A DNA stretch of 64,000 nucleotides from Streptomyces aureus (GTDB lineage Bacteria; Actinomycetota; Actinomycetes; Streptomycetales; Streptomycetaceae): positions 121,419 to 185,418 of the forward strand of contig NZ_JNZD01000024.1 in assembly GCF_000725495.1 (NCBI RefSeq). Reading direction: 5' to 3'. Positions within the stretch are counted from its first letter, which is position 1. Every line of letters begins with the position of its first letter. Shown piece by piece: positions 1-7,719 of this stretch. Made by a program: the position numbers and the translations under genes. The notes under the pieces were generated by a model. It ran no database searches, had not been told where the DNA came from, and saw only the letters and a list, made by a program, of their open reading frames with translations.

Positions 1-58
1 GAGGCCACGGCGTGCGTGCCTGCGTGCTCCGTATCGCCCGTCGCCGGGGTGCCGTCGC

Positions 59-697
59 TCAGGCGCCGGTCTTCGGCTCCCGGATCGCGGGGCTGCGGAC
101 GAGGTAGGCCGCGCCCGCCCCCGCGATGAACAGGGCGCCGACCGAGACGGCCGTCGCCAGCCAGGTCGCGCCCAGCCAGTGGCCGCCGAAATAGCCGAGG
201 GCCACGCTGTAACCGGCCCACGCCAGGCCGGCCAAGACCGACCAGGGCAGGAACTCACGGATCCGGCGGTGCGCGGCACCCGCGCCGAGCGAGACGACCG
301 AGCGGCCCGCCGGGGCGAAACGGGCGACGACCACGAGCAGACCGCGGGCGCCGCCGCCGCGCGCCAGGACCTCGCCGAGACGTTCCTGCGCCCGGGTCAG
401 CCGGCGCGACCGGGCGATGGCGCGATCCAGACGGTCGCCGCCGCGCCAGGCGAGGCGGTACGCCACCATGTCGCCGAGGACCGAGGCCGTGGCCGCGCAG
501 AGGGTGAGCACCAGGATGTCGGGCACGCTGTGGGGGACGGCGCCGGTCGCCGTGGCGGAACCGGCCGCGGCCGTCGCCGCCGTGATGACCAGGACGCCGC
601 TCGGCAGGACGGGCAGGAACACGTCGAGGACGATGGACACGGCGATCACCGCGTAGATCCATGGGCTGCCTGTCAGCGACCCCAGACTCTCCAGCAC
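59..697 (-). CDS. DedA/VTT-family integral membrane protein
   Basis: A 212-residue membrane protein of the DedA (SNARE-associated/VTT) family, a group linked to lipid scrambling and membrane homeostasis in the cytoplasmic membrane. Visible signs are a hydrophobic N-terminal segment followed by the re-entrant stretch VLPSGVLVITAATA (about residues 22-35), a middle basic loop, and the family signature ARFAPAGRSVVSLGAG (about 118-133) with its conserved Arg, followed by two more hydrophobic helices. The GTG start is preferred because GGGGGAGAG lies seven bases upstream; an in-frame ATG further upstream adds an Arg-rich non-membrane tail and has no such site. It stands alone, separated from the phosphatase gene by about 200 bp. 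The substrate cannot be inferred. Confidence 0.88.
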   Translation of the reverse strand: MLESLGSLTGSPWIYAVIAVSIVLDVFLPVLPSGVLVITAATAAAGSATATGAVPHSVPDILVLTLCAATASVLGDMVAYRLAWRGGDRLDRAIARSRRLTRAQERLGEVLARGGGARGLLVVVARFAPAGRSVVSLGAGAAHRRIREFLPWSVLAGLAWAGYSVALGYFGGHWLGATWLATAVSVGALFIAGAGAAYLVRSPAIREPKTGA

Positions 698-901
698 CGA
701 AACTCTCCCCCGACCGCCCCGCCCCGTGAGTCCGTCCGCGCCGCTCCTCGCGGGAGTGGCGTGGCGGCCTGTGACAGCCATACAGCGTACGCCGCGGATG
801 GGGCTGGAGATCCTCCGGGGACGCATGTGTCGGTCACATCACGTTCACGGTTCCGCACGCTGCGGTATGCGAGCGGGCTTCGGGGACCGTGAGGAAGGCG
901 G

Positions 902-2572
902 TTATTCCGGGGTGATCCGGGACTCCGACACCGTGGTCAGCCGGGCGCGCGCCGCCGTGCGGCCGGCGCCTCCGCCCCGGGTCCGCCGCGCCTGTTCCAG
1001 CCGCAGCGAAGCCGAACGGCCTTGCAGGGTCAGGGTCATGAGCTGATTGCCGAACCAAGGGCCGCCGGTCTTGCGCCAGTCGACCGGCGGCGGTGCGCAA
1101 CGGCCGTGCCGGGCGAGGAGGTTGCCGAGCAGCCGGGCGGGGCGGCTCCAGCCGAAGCGGAAGCCGAGCCGGATCGTGAGCGGGATCGAGTTGTGGACGG
1201 GGGAGCAGGTCAGCTGGAGGACCCGGGCGGCGGGCTGCCGGGCGGGGTCGGCCCAGACAGGATCGGCGACGTAGGCGTGGTGCACGTCGCCGGAGAGCAC
1301 GCACACGGTCGCCGGCGCGTTCTCGCCGGAGCCGGCTTCGGCGATCAGGTCGGCCAGCTCGCCGAACGACTCCGGGAACGCCGCCCAGTGCTCCAGGTCG
1401 GCCGCGCGGCGCAGCTTCTCGCCGAACCGGGCCCAGCGCCGGCCCCGCTCGCCCCGGCACAGGGCCGCGTCCCAGGTCTCCGCCCGGTGGATCAGCGGGG
1501 GCAGCAGCCAGGGCAGCGACGTGCCGATGAGGAGGTGGTCCCGCGACCGGGGTGACTGGAGGGCCTGCTCGCGAAGCCAGGCCGCCTCCCCGGGATCGAG
1601 CATCGACCGGTCCTTCTCCTCCAGGACGCGGGCCGCGCGTGTGTCGAGCATCAGCACCCTGGTCCGGCCGAAGTCGCGGCGGTAGCTCCAGCGGACCGAG
1701 GCCGGGTCGGCGTCGGCCTGGGCGGCGAAGGCGCGCAGCACGTCCGTGCCGTCGGGGGTCTCACGTACGGCCGCGTACAGCAGGTCGGCGGCGAGTTCGG
1801 CGGGGGAGAGGTTGCCGAGGTGCTGGTGGACCCAGTACGACATCAGACCGCTCAGCACCCGCTCGCGCCACCACGGGGTGGCCCGGATCTCGGCGAGCCA
1901 GGCGGCGCTGGTGTTCCAGTCGTCGATGACGTCGTGGTCGTCGAAGATCATGCAGCTGGGCACCGTGGACAGCAGCCAGCGGATCTCGGGGTCGAGCCAG
2001 GACTCGTAGTAGAGGCGGGTGTACTCCTCGTAGTCCGCGACCTGATGGCCCGGGGGGTCCTCCAGGCCCCGGCGCGCGGCGATCCACGCGCGGGTCGCCG
2101 CGGAGACCTCGTCCGCGTACACCTGGTCGCCCAGCAGGAGCAGTACGTCCGGGCGTTCGTCCTCGGGGGCGGAGGCGATCCGGGCGGCGAGGGTGTCCAG
2201 GGCGTCCGGTCCGACCGGGTCGCGCTCGTCCGCGGGCGGGGCGGCCCAGCGGCAGGAGCCGAAGGTGACGCGGACGGCGGTGTCGTCGCCGGCGGGGGTG
2301 TGAACCGCCGAGGGCGGGAACGGCGAGTCCGGCAGCGGCCACACGGTCATGCCGTCCAGCAGGATCTCGTACGCGGTGGCGGTGCCCGGTGTCAGTCCGC
2401 TCACCGGAACCAGTGCGTAGTGGTGGCCCGCGATCTGGAAGGTCCGGGCGGCTCCGCGGGTACCGTCCGCGCAGCGCACCTCGGCGGTGCACGGGCGGCT
2501 CGTCTCGACCCAGAAGGTCGCCGACGAGTTGTCCACGTACCTCAGCAGCGGTCCCAGGCGCAGTTCGGCCAT
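902..2572 (-). CDS. PhoD-like alkaline phosphatase family protein
   Basis: A 556-residue metallophosphatase of the PhoD type, which hydrolyses phosphate mono- or diesters with Fe/Ca centres. It begins with an N-terminal beta-sandwich (about residues 1-95, LGPLLRYVDNSSATFWVET). The catalytic domain follows with FGSCRW, LLLLGDQVYADE, MIFDDHDVIDDWN and the late VLSGDVHHAYVAD, all metal-ligand motifs of the family. There is no signal peptide or Tat motif, so unlike secreted PhoD it is probably cytoplasmic. The ATG start follows GGAGGGGGG at good spacing; an upstream ATG would add a 26-residue low-quality tail. It is a single gene and no Pho box was recognised. The physiological substrate is unknown. 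Confidence 0.88.
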   Translation of the reverse strand: MAELRLGPLLRYVDNSSATFWVETSRPCTAEVRCADGTRGAARTFQIAGHHYALVPVSGLTPGTATAYEILLDGMTVWPLPDSPFPPSAVHTPAGDDTAVRVTFGSCRWAAPPADERDPVGPDALDTLAARIASAPEDERPDVLLLLGDQVYADEVSAATRAWIAARRGLEDPPGHQVADYEEYTRLYYESWLDPEIRWLLSTVPSCMIFDDHDVIDDWNTSAAWLAEIRATPWWRERVLSGLMSYWVHQHLGNLSPAELAADLLYAAVRETPDGTDVLRAFAAQADADPASVRWSYRRDFGRTRVLMLDTRAARVLEEKDRSMLDPGEAAWLREQALQSPRSRDHLLIGTSLPWLLPPLIHRAETWDAALCRGERGRRWARFGEKLRRAADLEHWAAFPESFGELADLIAEAGSGENAPATVCVLSGDVHHAYVADPVWADPARQPAARVLQLTCSPVHNSIPLTIRLGFRFGWSRPARLLGNLLARHGRCAPPPVDWRKTGGPWFGNQLMTLTLQGRSASLRLEQARRTRGGGAGRTAARARLTTVSESRITPE

Positions 2573-2714
2573 GGCGGCCCCCCTCCTCCGTCGCCCCGTA
2601 CGGTACGGAACGACGGAGGCTCCCGGGGAGGTTCCGGACACCGTGAACATCGTGGGGGGCGGTGTCCGGAACCGGGCGGCCGCGGCCGCCGTCCGTGCCG
2701 GGAGCGGGGGCGGG

Positions 2715-3359
2715 TCAGCAGCCGTTCAGGACCGAGGTCAGCTTGGTCTTCTCCGCGGAGTCGACCTTCAGGTTGTAGTAGTACTTCACCTGCACCCAGG
2801 CGCGGGCGTAGGTGCAGGCGTACGAGCTGAGCGGCGGCATCCACTCGGCCGGGTCCTTGTCGCCCTTGGACTGGTTGACGTTGTCCGTGACGGCGAGCAG
2901 CTGCGGGCGGGTCACGTCGTTGGCGAAGGCCTGGCGCTGGGCCGTGGTCCAGGCGCTGGCGCCGGAGTCCCAGGCCTCGGCGAGCGGCACGAGGTGGTCG
3001 ATGTCGACGTCGGAGGCGGCGGTCCAGGTGGCGCCGTCGTAGACGGAGTACCAGCTGCCGCCGGTGGCCACACAGGCGGAGTCGGTGGTGACGCCCGAGC
3101 CGTCGCGCTTGAGGATGTACTCACGGGTGTTGCAGGTGCCGCTGATCGTGATCCACGTGGGGAACAGGCTGCGGGCGTAGCCGGTGCGGTTCTCCGTCGC
3201 GACGGTGAGGGACGCGAGATAGGTGCGGGCGGTGGCCGCGCTGACCGGGGTGGGGAGGGCGGCGGAGGCGGTCGGGCCGTTGAAAACTCCGGCCAGGGCT
3301 ATCAGTCCGGTGAAGGCCGCGAGTATGCTCAGCCGTCGACGCGCGTAGACCTTTGGCAT
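2715..3359 (-). CDS. secreted HNH endonuclease-family protein (DUF1524)
   Basis: A 214-residue exported protein with a Sec signal peptide (basic MPKVYARRRLS, hydrophobic core, cleavage near TASAA, about residue 33). The mature part is the small secreted DUF1524/HNH nuclease fold common in actinomycetes. It has DVDIDHLVPLAEAW holding the catalytic His, then DNVNQSKGDKDPAEW and a C-terminal Cys; four Cys residues suggest disulfides outside the cell. Its likely role is extracellular DNA degradation for nutrition or competition. The family assignment is firm, the substrate is inferred. The ATG is preceded by an AGGGAG-type site and an AT-rich promoter region. It is followed by the phosphatase gene about 140 bp downstream with no sign of a shared operon. 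Confidence 0.87.
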   Translation of the reverse strand: MPKVYARRRLSILAAFTGLIALAGVFNGPTASAALPTPVSAATARTYLASLTVATENRTGYARSLFPTWITISGTCNTREYILKRDGSGVTTDSACVATGGSWYSVYDGATWTAASDVDIDHLVPLAEAWDSGASAWTTAQRQAFANDVTRPQLLAVTDNVNQSKGDKDPAEWMPPLSSYACTYARAWVQVKYYYNLKVDSAEKTKLTSVLNGC

Positions 3360-3447
3360 GCGAACTCCCTTGGTTTGTGGGGGTGTTGGAGTACGGGCGA
3401 ACGAATGCTCGCGGCGTCGTGTAGCCGTGAGGTAAGTGCGCGGTTAG

Positions 3448-3476
3448 AAAATAATGACGCGTTCATGACATGACAA
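3448..3476 (-). promoter_or_regulatory. candidate promoter of the secreted nuclease gene
   Basis: Read on the minus strand, TTGTCA and TATTTT are separated by 17 bp in the only AT-rich stretch upstream of the nuclease gene. This matches a housekeeping-type promoter. It is a visual match only; the start of transcription would be about 80-90 bp before the coding start. Confidence 0.35.
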
Positions 3477-3495
3477 GGTTCGGGACTGAACTTTC

Positions 3496-3617
3496 TCCGT
3501 GAGGCGGGGTGCGGGCTCGTCGCGAGGCGGGGTGCGGGGTCCTCCGTGAGGCGGGGCGCCGGGCTCGTCGCGAGGCGGGGTGCTGGGTCTTCCGTGAGGC
3601 GGGGTGCCGGGCTGCGG
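3496..3617 (+). repeat. imperfect tandem repeat, period 47-48 bp
   Basis: Two full units and a partial third unit begin with tccgtgaggcgggg; each unit itself contains a half-repeat around gcgaggcggggtgc. It lies between the nuclease promoter and the manganese riboswitch. No open frame with codon bias spans it. It looks like a slippage-prone non-coding array. Confidence 0.7.
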
Positions 3618-3663
3618 GACCTTCGGCCCTGGGGGGCGCTTCGGGGGTCGCGTACTATGGGCG

Positions 3664-3868
3664 GTGCAGAAGGGGAGTAGCTCTTCGCCGGACCGTCGAC
3701 ATACTGCTCAGCTCGTCTGAGCCGGCGCCCGGAGGCAGACCTCGGTCACGAGGCCGGCCAGCGAGACCTTCGGCAAGCAGTGCACGTGCCCTGCCGGGCC
3801 TTTCCGGCGTGGGCGCTTCTGCCCGCGCCCATCGGCGCGGGCGTCGCCGTGTGCTGCCGTGCCGAGGT
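3664..3868 (+). promoter_or_regulatory. yybP-ykoY manganese riboswitch with expression platform
   Basis: The sequence carries the conserved parts of the Mn2+-sensing yybP-ykoY aptamer: ggggagtag at the 5' side, the gtcgacatactg stretch, gagccggcgcccgg, and the closing gcgagacctt. The 5' gaagg pairs with ccttc at about 3767-3771 to form P1. The 3' P1 strand and the bases after it (accttcggcaagcagtgca) can pair instead with the segment ending at 3868 (cgtgtgctgccgtgccgag), forming a long alternative helix around two small hairpins. This is a plausible switch between aptamer-bound and free states. It directly precedes a GDT1-type Mn exporter gene, the classical partner of this riboswitch. Motif match is seen; the switching mechanism is inferred. 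Confidence 0.88.
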
Positions 3869-3934
3869 GTCGCGCAGTCACAGCACGCGCAGTCGCAACA
3901 CTCTCGGTGGGGCAGCCCGACCGATTGAGGGATT

Positions 3935-4516
3935 TTGATCAGCTTCAGCGTGATGGCGCTCGTCTTCGGTGTCGTCTTCCTTGCCGAGCTGCCGGACAAG
4001 ACCGCGCTCGCCGGACTCGTCCTCGGTACGCGCTACCGCGCCTCGTACGTCTTCGCCGGTGTCGCCGCCGCGTTCGCCCTCCATGTGGCGCTCGCGGTCG
4101 CGGCGGGCAGTGTGCTGACGCTGCTGCCGCAGCAGATCGTGCATGCCGTTACCGGTGTTCTGTTCCTCGGCGGTGCCGCGGTGCTGCTGATGAAGAAGGA
4201 CGAGGACGAGGAGGAGGTCCGCAAGCCGGAGAACCAGACCTTCTGGAAGGTCTCCGGGGCGGGCTTCATGCTCATCCTCGTCGCCGAGTTCGGTGACCTC
4301 ACCCAGATCATGACGGCGAACCTCGCGGCGCGGTACGACGATCCGCTGTCGGTGGGGCTCGGTGCGGTGCTGGGGCTTTGGGCTGTGGCGGGGCTGGGGA
4401 TCGTGGGCGGCAAGGCGCTGATGAAGCGGGTGCCGTTGTCTTTGATCACCAAGGTGGCGGCTGTGCTGATGATGGGGCTCGGGGTGTGGAGCCTGTACGA
4501 GGCTGTGGCGGGCTAG
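3935..4516 (+). CDS. TMEM165/GDT1-family manganese exporter
   Basis: A 193-residue membrane protein of the UPF0016/GDT1 family (MntX-like in bacteria), which exports Mn2+ to prevent toxicity. It has the two family repeats, each with an acidic ion-binding motif: ELPDKT (about residues 18-23) in the first half and EFGDLTQ (about 116-122) in the second. About six hydrophobic helices are present, with an acidic linker KKDEDEEEVRKPE between the halves. The TTG start follows GAGGG closely; a GTG and an ATG 15 and 18 bases downstream are alternatives. Control by the manganese riboswitch immediately upstream supports the substrate assignment strongly. Confidence 0.92.
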   Translation: MISFSVMALVFGVVFLAELPDKTALAGLVLGTRYRASYVFAGVAAAFALHVALAVAAGSVLTLLPQQIVHAVTGVLFLGGAAVLLMKKDEDEEEVRKPENQTFWKVSGAGFMLILVAEFGDLTQIMTANLAARYDDPLSVGLGAVLGLWAVAGLGIVGGKALMKRVPLSLITKVAAVLMMGLGVWSLYEAVAG

Positions 4517-4586
4517 TGGCTGGTCGGCGGCGCCGGCTTTCCCCGCTCTCTTTGGTCGGCCGGGGTCGGGGTGCGCGGATTCGCGT

Positions 4587-4697
4587 GTCCCGGCCCTCTG
4601 CGGTTCGGGTCCGGTGGGTGGGTCGGGGCCGTGCCGGTGCATCAGCCCGTCGCCGTCGGACAGAGATGTGAGCGTTAGTGGCGACGGGCATCGATGC
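4587..4697 (+). repeat. dispersed intergenic hairpin repeat, copy A
   Basis: First of four copies of an element built on an imperfect palindrome: gccggtgcatcagcccgtcg is mirrored by ggcgacgggcatcgatg about 25 bases later. The leading part (gtgggtcggggccgtgccgg) is shared with all copies, and the part before it (cggccctctgcggttcgggt) only with copy B. It is non-coding and lies downstream of the Mn exporter. Transcribed, it would fold into a hairpin of about 24 bp. Confidence 0.85.
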
Positions 4698-5237
4698 GTG
4701 GTGTCTGACCATTCCGGTCCCGGATGCTTCAGTCCCTCGCGCCGGATGCCGGGTGCCGGTGAGTCGTGGCTGCGGTTCTGCCCCCGGCACCGGGTCCCGG
4801 CTGCGGGAGGGTGGGTGTGGGGGACCGGGGTGGCGGCTTGGGTGAGGGTGCCCCCGTGCACGTCCATCCTCGTCCGTGGTCCATCTGTGTCTGTGGGGTC
4901 TGGGGGCGCTTCGACGTGGCGAGGTTGCCTCGAAGTGTCGGCGTGAGCGTCACTTTGGTGGACCTCGGAATGTGTGTGGACCCTGGGGTGTGTGGGTTCT
5001 GGGGTGCGGGTGGGCGATGAGGTCTGGATGGGCCCCGCTGTTGATCCTTTATGGCCCTGACACGGCTCTGAAATGCTTGCGATGGGGCTCTGACGTGCTG
5101 TGGTGGCGTTGTGGGGCATTGTTTTGTATCGTGTAGGAACAAAGTGGTTCCCGTCCGCGACTCCCTGACCGGCGGGCGGGGCCGCCTTGTTTTCCGGGGG
5201 TGTACTGGGTCCCCTCTTTGCGTTTTGGAGCTTGCCG
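4698..5237. other. intergenic region, no gene recognised
   Basis: The left part continues degenerate flank sequence of the hairpin repeat (cgcgccggatgccgggtgccg and similar). The middle is unusually GT-rich on this strand with runs of gtgtgtgg and ggtgtgtgggt, unlike coding DNA nearby. Around 5120-5150 it becomes AT-rich (gcattgttttgtatcgtg) and has a small palindrome ggaac-n6-gttcc, a plausible promoter for the HAD gene. No frame with Streptomyces codon bias was seen. Confidence 0.6.
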
Positions 5238-5900
5238 ATGACCACGGCCACCACTGTTCTGACCGCCCGCGCCCTCCTGCTCGACATGGACGGCACCCTC
5301 GTCAACTCGGACGTCGTCGTCGAGCGCTGCTGGCGGGGCTGGGCCGATCGGCACGGGCTGGACGGGGACGAGGTCATGAAGGTCGTCCACGGCAGGCAGG
5401 GATATGCGTCCATGGCGGTGCTGCTGCCGGACCGTCCGATGGAGCAGAACTACGCGGACAACGAGCGGATGCTGGCGGAGGAGACCGCCGACATGGACGG
5501 TGTCGTCGCCATCCCGGGAGCGCCGGAGTTCCTCGCCTCCCTGGCCGGAGTGCCGCACGCGCTCGTCACCTCGGCGGACGTGGCCCTGTCCACCGCGCGC
5601 ATGGCGGCGGCCGGGCTCGGACTTCCCGACGTACGGATCACGGCCGAGTCCGTCGGCGCCAGCAAGCCCGACCCCGAGGGCTTCCTCAAGGGGGCGGCCG
5701 AGCTGGGGATCGCACCCGAGGACTGCATCGTCTTCGAGGACTCCTCGGCCGGGATTGCCGCAGGCCAGGCAGCCGGTATGCGGGTCGTCGGCATCGGCCC
5801 CCGCGCACCTTTCCACGGCCCGGACGCCGCCGTACGCGACCTGACCGAAGTCCGCGTCGAGATCGTCGGCGACGGCACCATCCGCCTTCACATCGCCTGA
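5238..5900 (+). CDS. HAD-superfamily phosphatase (beta-phosphoglucomutase/GPP-like)
   Basis: A 220-residue haloacid-dehalogenase hydrolase of subfamily IA. It shows motif I LLLDMDGTLVNSD (nucleophile and acid/base Asp), an alpha-helical cap, motif II VTSADVALS, the Lys of GASKPDPEGF and motif III IVFEDSSAGIAAG. Such enzymes dephosphorylate small sugar phosphates or glycolate/glycerol phosphates; the exact substrate cannot be told from sequence. The ATG is chosen because GGAG lies seven bases upstream; an upstream in-frame ATG would add 17 hydrophobic residues with no family support. It is a single gene with its own AT-rich promoter region. Confidence 0.88.
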   Translation: MTTATTVLTARALLLDMDGTLVNSDVVVERCWRGWADRHGLDGDEVMKVVHGRQGYASMAVLLPDRPMEQNYADNERMLAEETADMDGVVAIPGAPEFLASLAGVPHALVTSADVALSTARMAAAGLGLPDVRITAESVGASKPDPEGFLKGAAELGIAPEDCIVFEDSSAGIAAGQAAGMRVVGIGPRAPFHGPDAAVRDLTEVRVEIVGDGTIRLHIA

Positions 5901-6070
5901 GGCAGAAGATCGAATGCGGATGATCAGATGATCAAATGCAGATGATCTGCTGTTGCGCCGGCTGATCTTTCGGTCGGATCGCGGTCCGGGCCGGTCCGGG
6001 ATCCGGGGGCCCGGGCCGCCACCCCCAACCCCCACCCCCACGCACCCGCAGCCGGGTGCGAACGCGAGGG

Positions 6071-6193
6071 GCCGTGCCGGTACATCGATGCCCGTCGCCA
6101 CTAACGTCCACATCTCTGTCCAACGGCGACGGGCTGATGCACCGGCGCGGCCCCGACCCACCCACCGGACCCGAACCGCAGAGGGCCGGGACA
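6071..6193 (-). repeat. dispersed intergenic hairpin repeat, copy B (inverted)
   Basis: Copy B is in the opposite orientation to copies A, C and D. It shares the palindrome and, with copy A, the extra block ending cgcagagggccgggaca on this strand. It ends only about 25 bp from the stop codon of the peptidoglycan-binding protein. To its left lie short gatgatc iterations (about 5916-5950) and a GC-rich linker. Confidence 0.85.
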
Positions 6194-6217
6194 GGCCGAA
6201 GCCGGCGTCGGCGGTGC

Positions 6218-7552
6218 TCAGGGCTGGGACGTCTCCGCCTCCAGGCTCGCCCGTGTCGCCGGTCCGTACACACCCGGATCGTCTCCCGAGATGCCCCGCG
6301 CCCACTGGTACCAGCGCACCGCGTCCTCGAGGTGACGGTCGAACTGGCCGTCGGCCTGGTGCCGGTACATGTGGAGCTGGCCCAGTCGCAGCTGGAGCTC
6401 GGTCACCTCGGACCCGCTGTCCCCGCGCCGCAGGGTGGGCCCGGCCGCCACGTTCGTACCGCCGCCGCCCGTCGTGGCCGGGGCCGTCGCGGTCGCGGTG
6501 GGGCTCGGCCGGGCGGAAGTCGGCGACGCGCTCGCCGAGGAGGACGGTGACGCCGACTCGGACACGGACGCCGACGGCGACGGGCTCTCGCTCGCCGAGG
6601 CGGACGCGGACGCCGACGCCGAAGCGGACGAGGACGCGCTCGCCGAGGGCACCGCGGAAGCCGTGTCGGACAGGATGTCCGGTGCTGTGGTCCGTACGTC
6701 CTTGGGCTGGGCCTCGTCCCGCGAGGGCGGGTCGGAGGAGAGCAGTCCGCTCACGGCCCCCGCCGCGGCCACCACGGTCACCACGACGCCGGTGACGGCG
6801 AGGACCCCGGCGCGCCGACGGCGCTTGGGGCGCTCCGCGCCCGAGCCTCCGCGGCCGGACTCCGGGCGGCGCGAGCTATCGGGGAAGGGGCCGCCGGCGC
6901 GCGCATCCGAGGGGACGGCCTTCAGCTGCATGGTGGCGTCGGCCGGCGTCGGAGCCGACGCGGGGGTGACCTCCGGCGGCAGCGGAACGGATCGCGGCGC
7001 CGCGTCCCCCGGTACGGGGGCCAGCCGCATCGTCGCGTCGGCCGGGATCGCGGCCAGTCGCATGGTGGAGGCGGCCGCGTCCTGACCGCTCGCGGGCGGC
7101 ATCGGCATCCCGCCGCCCTGCGCGGCCCCGTACGCGGAACCCGCCGGCTCGGCACCGGCGTACGGTGCGCCGCCGAGGAGCATCGGGTCGCCGCCGTGGC
7201 CCGGAGCGGGGTGCGCCGAGGCGCCCTCCGGTGCCCAGGCGCCCTGGGCGGCCGCCCAGGGCTCTCCGGCGGCCGGGGAGGCGTGCCAGGACCCCGGGGC
7301 CGCGCCGGCCCCGTCAGGACCGCCTGCGGCCTCGCCCGGGGCCGGGCCGGCGCCGGTGAGCCCGGCGTCCTCCGTGCCCAGCTCCACATAGGGCCGTATC
7401 CGCAGCGGGTTGAAGTCCTCCGCCGCGGCCTGCGCCGCGCGCTTGTCGCGCAGTGCGTCGGACATCGTGCGGGCACAGCCGCAGGACGGGGTGCCGTCCT
7501 GCGTCCGGTGCGCGCCGCACGCGGGGCAGACATGCCCGGTCGGTTCAGTCAC
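6218..7552 (-). CDS. membrane protein with N-terminal zinc ribbon and C-terminal peptidoglycan-binding domain
   Basis: A 444-residue protein. The N-terminus has a zinc ribbon (CPACGAH with CGC, residues 9-27), followed by a long Gly/Ala/Pro-rich cytoplasmic region. A basic patch KRRRR precedes a single transmembrane helix ([20 protein letters not shown], about 240-262). The outside has a low-complexity Ser/Ala/Pro stalk (about 290-360). The C-terminal 70 residues form a peptidoglycan-binding domain: [20 protein letters not shown] then [10 protein letters not shown]. It probably anchors to the wall while sensing or scaffolding inside; this is inferred. The GTG start is preceded by GGGAGGG. It is transcribed away from the DHA2 exporter gene. 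Confidence 0.85.
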   Translation of the reverse strand: MTEPTGHVCPACGAHRTQDGTPSCGCARTMSDALRDKRAAQAAAEDFNPLRIRPYVELGTEDAGLTGAGPAPGEAAGGPDGAGAAPGSWHASPAAGEPWAAAQGAWAPEGASAHPAPGHGGDPMLLGGAPYAGAEPAGSAYGAAQGGGMPMPPASGQDAAASTMRLAAIPADATMRLAPVPGDAAPRSVPLPPEVTPASAPTPADATMQLKAVPSDARAGGPFPDSSRRPESGRGGSGAERPKRRRRAGVLAVTGVVVTVVAAAGAVSGLLSSDPPSRDEAQPKDVRTTAPDILSDTASAVPSASASSSASASASASASASESPSPSASVSESASPSSSASASPTSARPSPTATATAPATTGGGGTNVAAGPTLRRGDSGSEVTELQLRLGQLHMYRHQADGQFDRHLEDAVRWYQWARGISGDDPGVYGPATRASLEAETSQP

Positions 7553-7719
7553 GAGTGGGTCCCTCCCCCCTGAAAACTCCAGTGATTATGCGGAGGACCT
7601 TCATACAACCTTCAAGCAGCCCCCCTGAATCGCGAATTCCGGCCGCTTCGACAGGCCATAACCGGACACACCGCTCAGGATGGAGGGTGACCGGGACCCT
7701 CGGGGCTCAGGGAGGCCGC

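Noticed and set aside
5916..5955. gatgatc iterations and the gcagatgatctgc palindrome after the HAD gene
   Set aside because: Too short to be called a repeat array; possibly a weak terminator, but the stem is only six base pairs.
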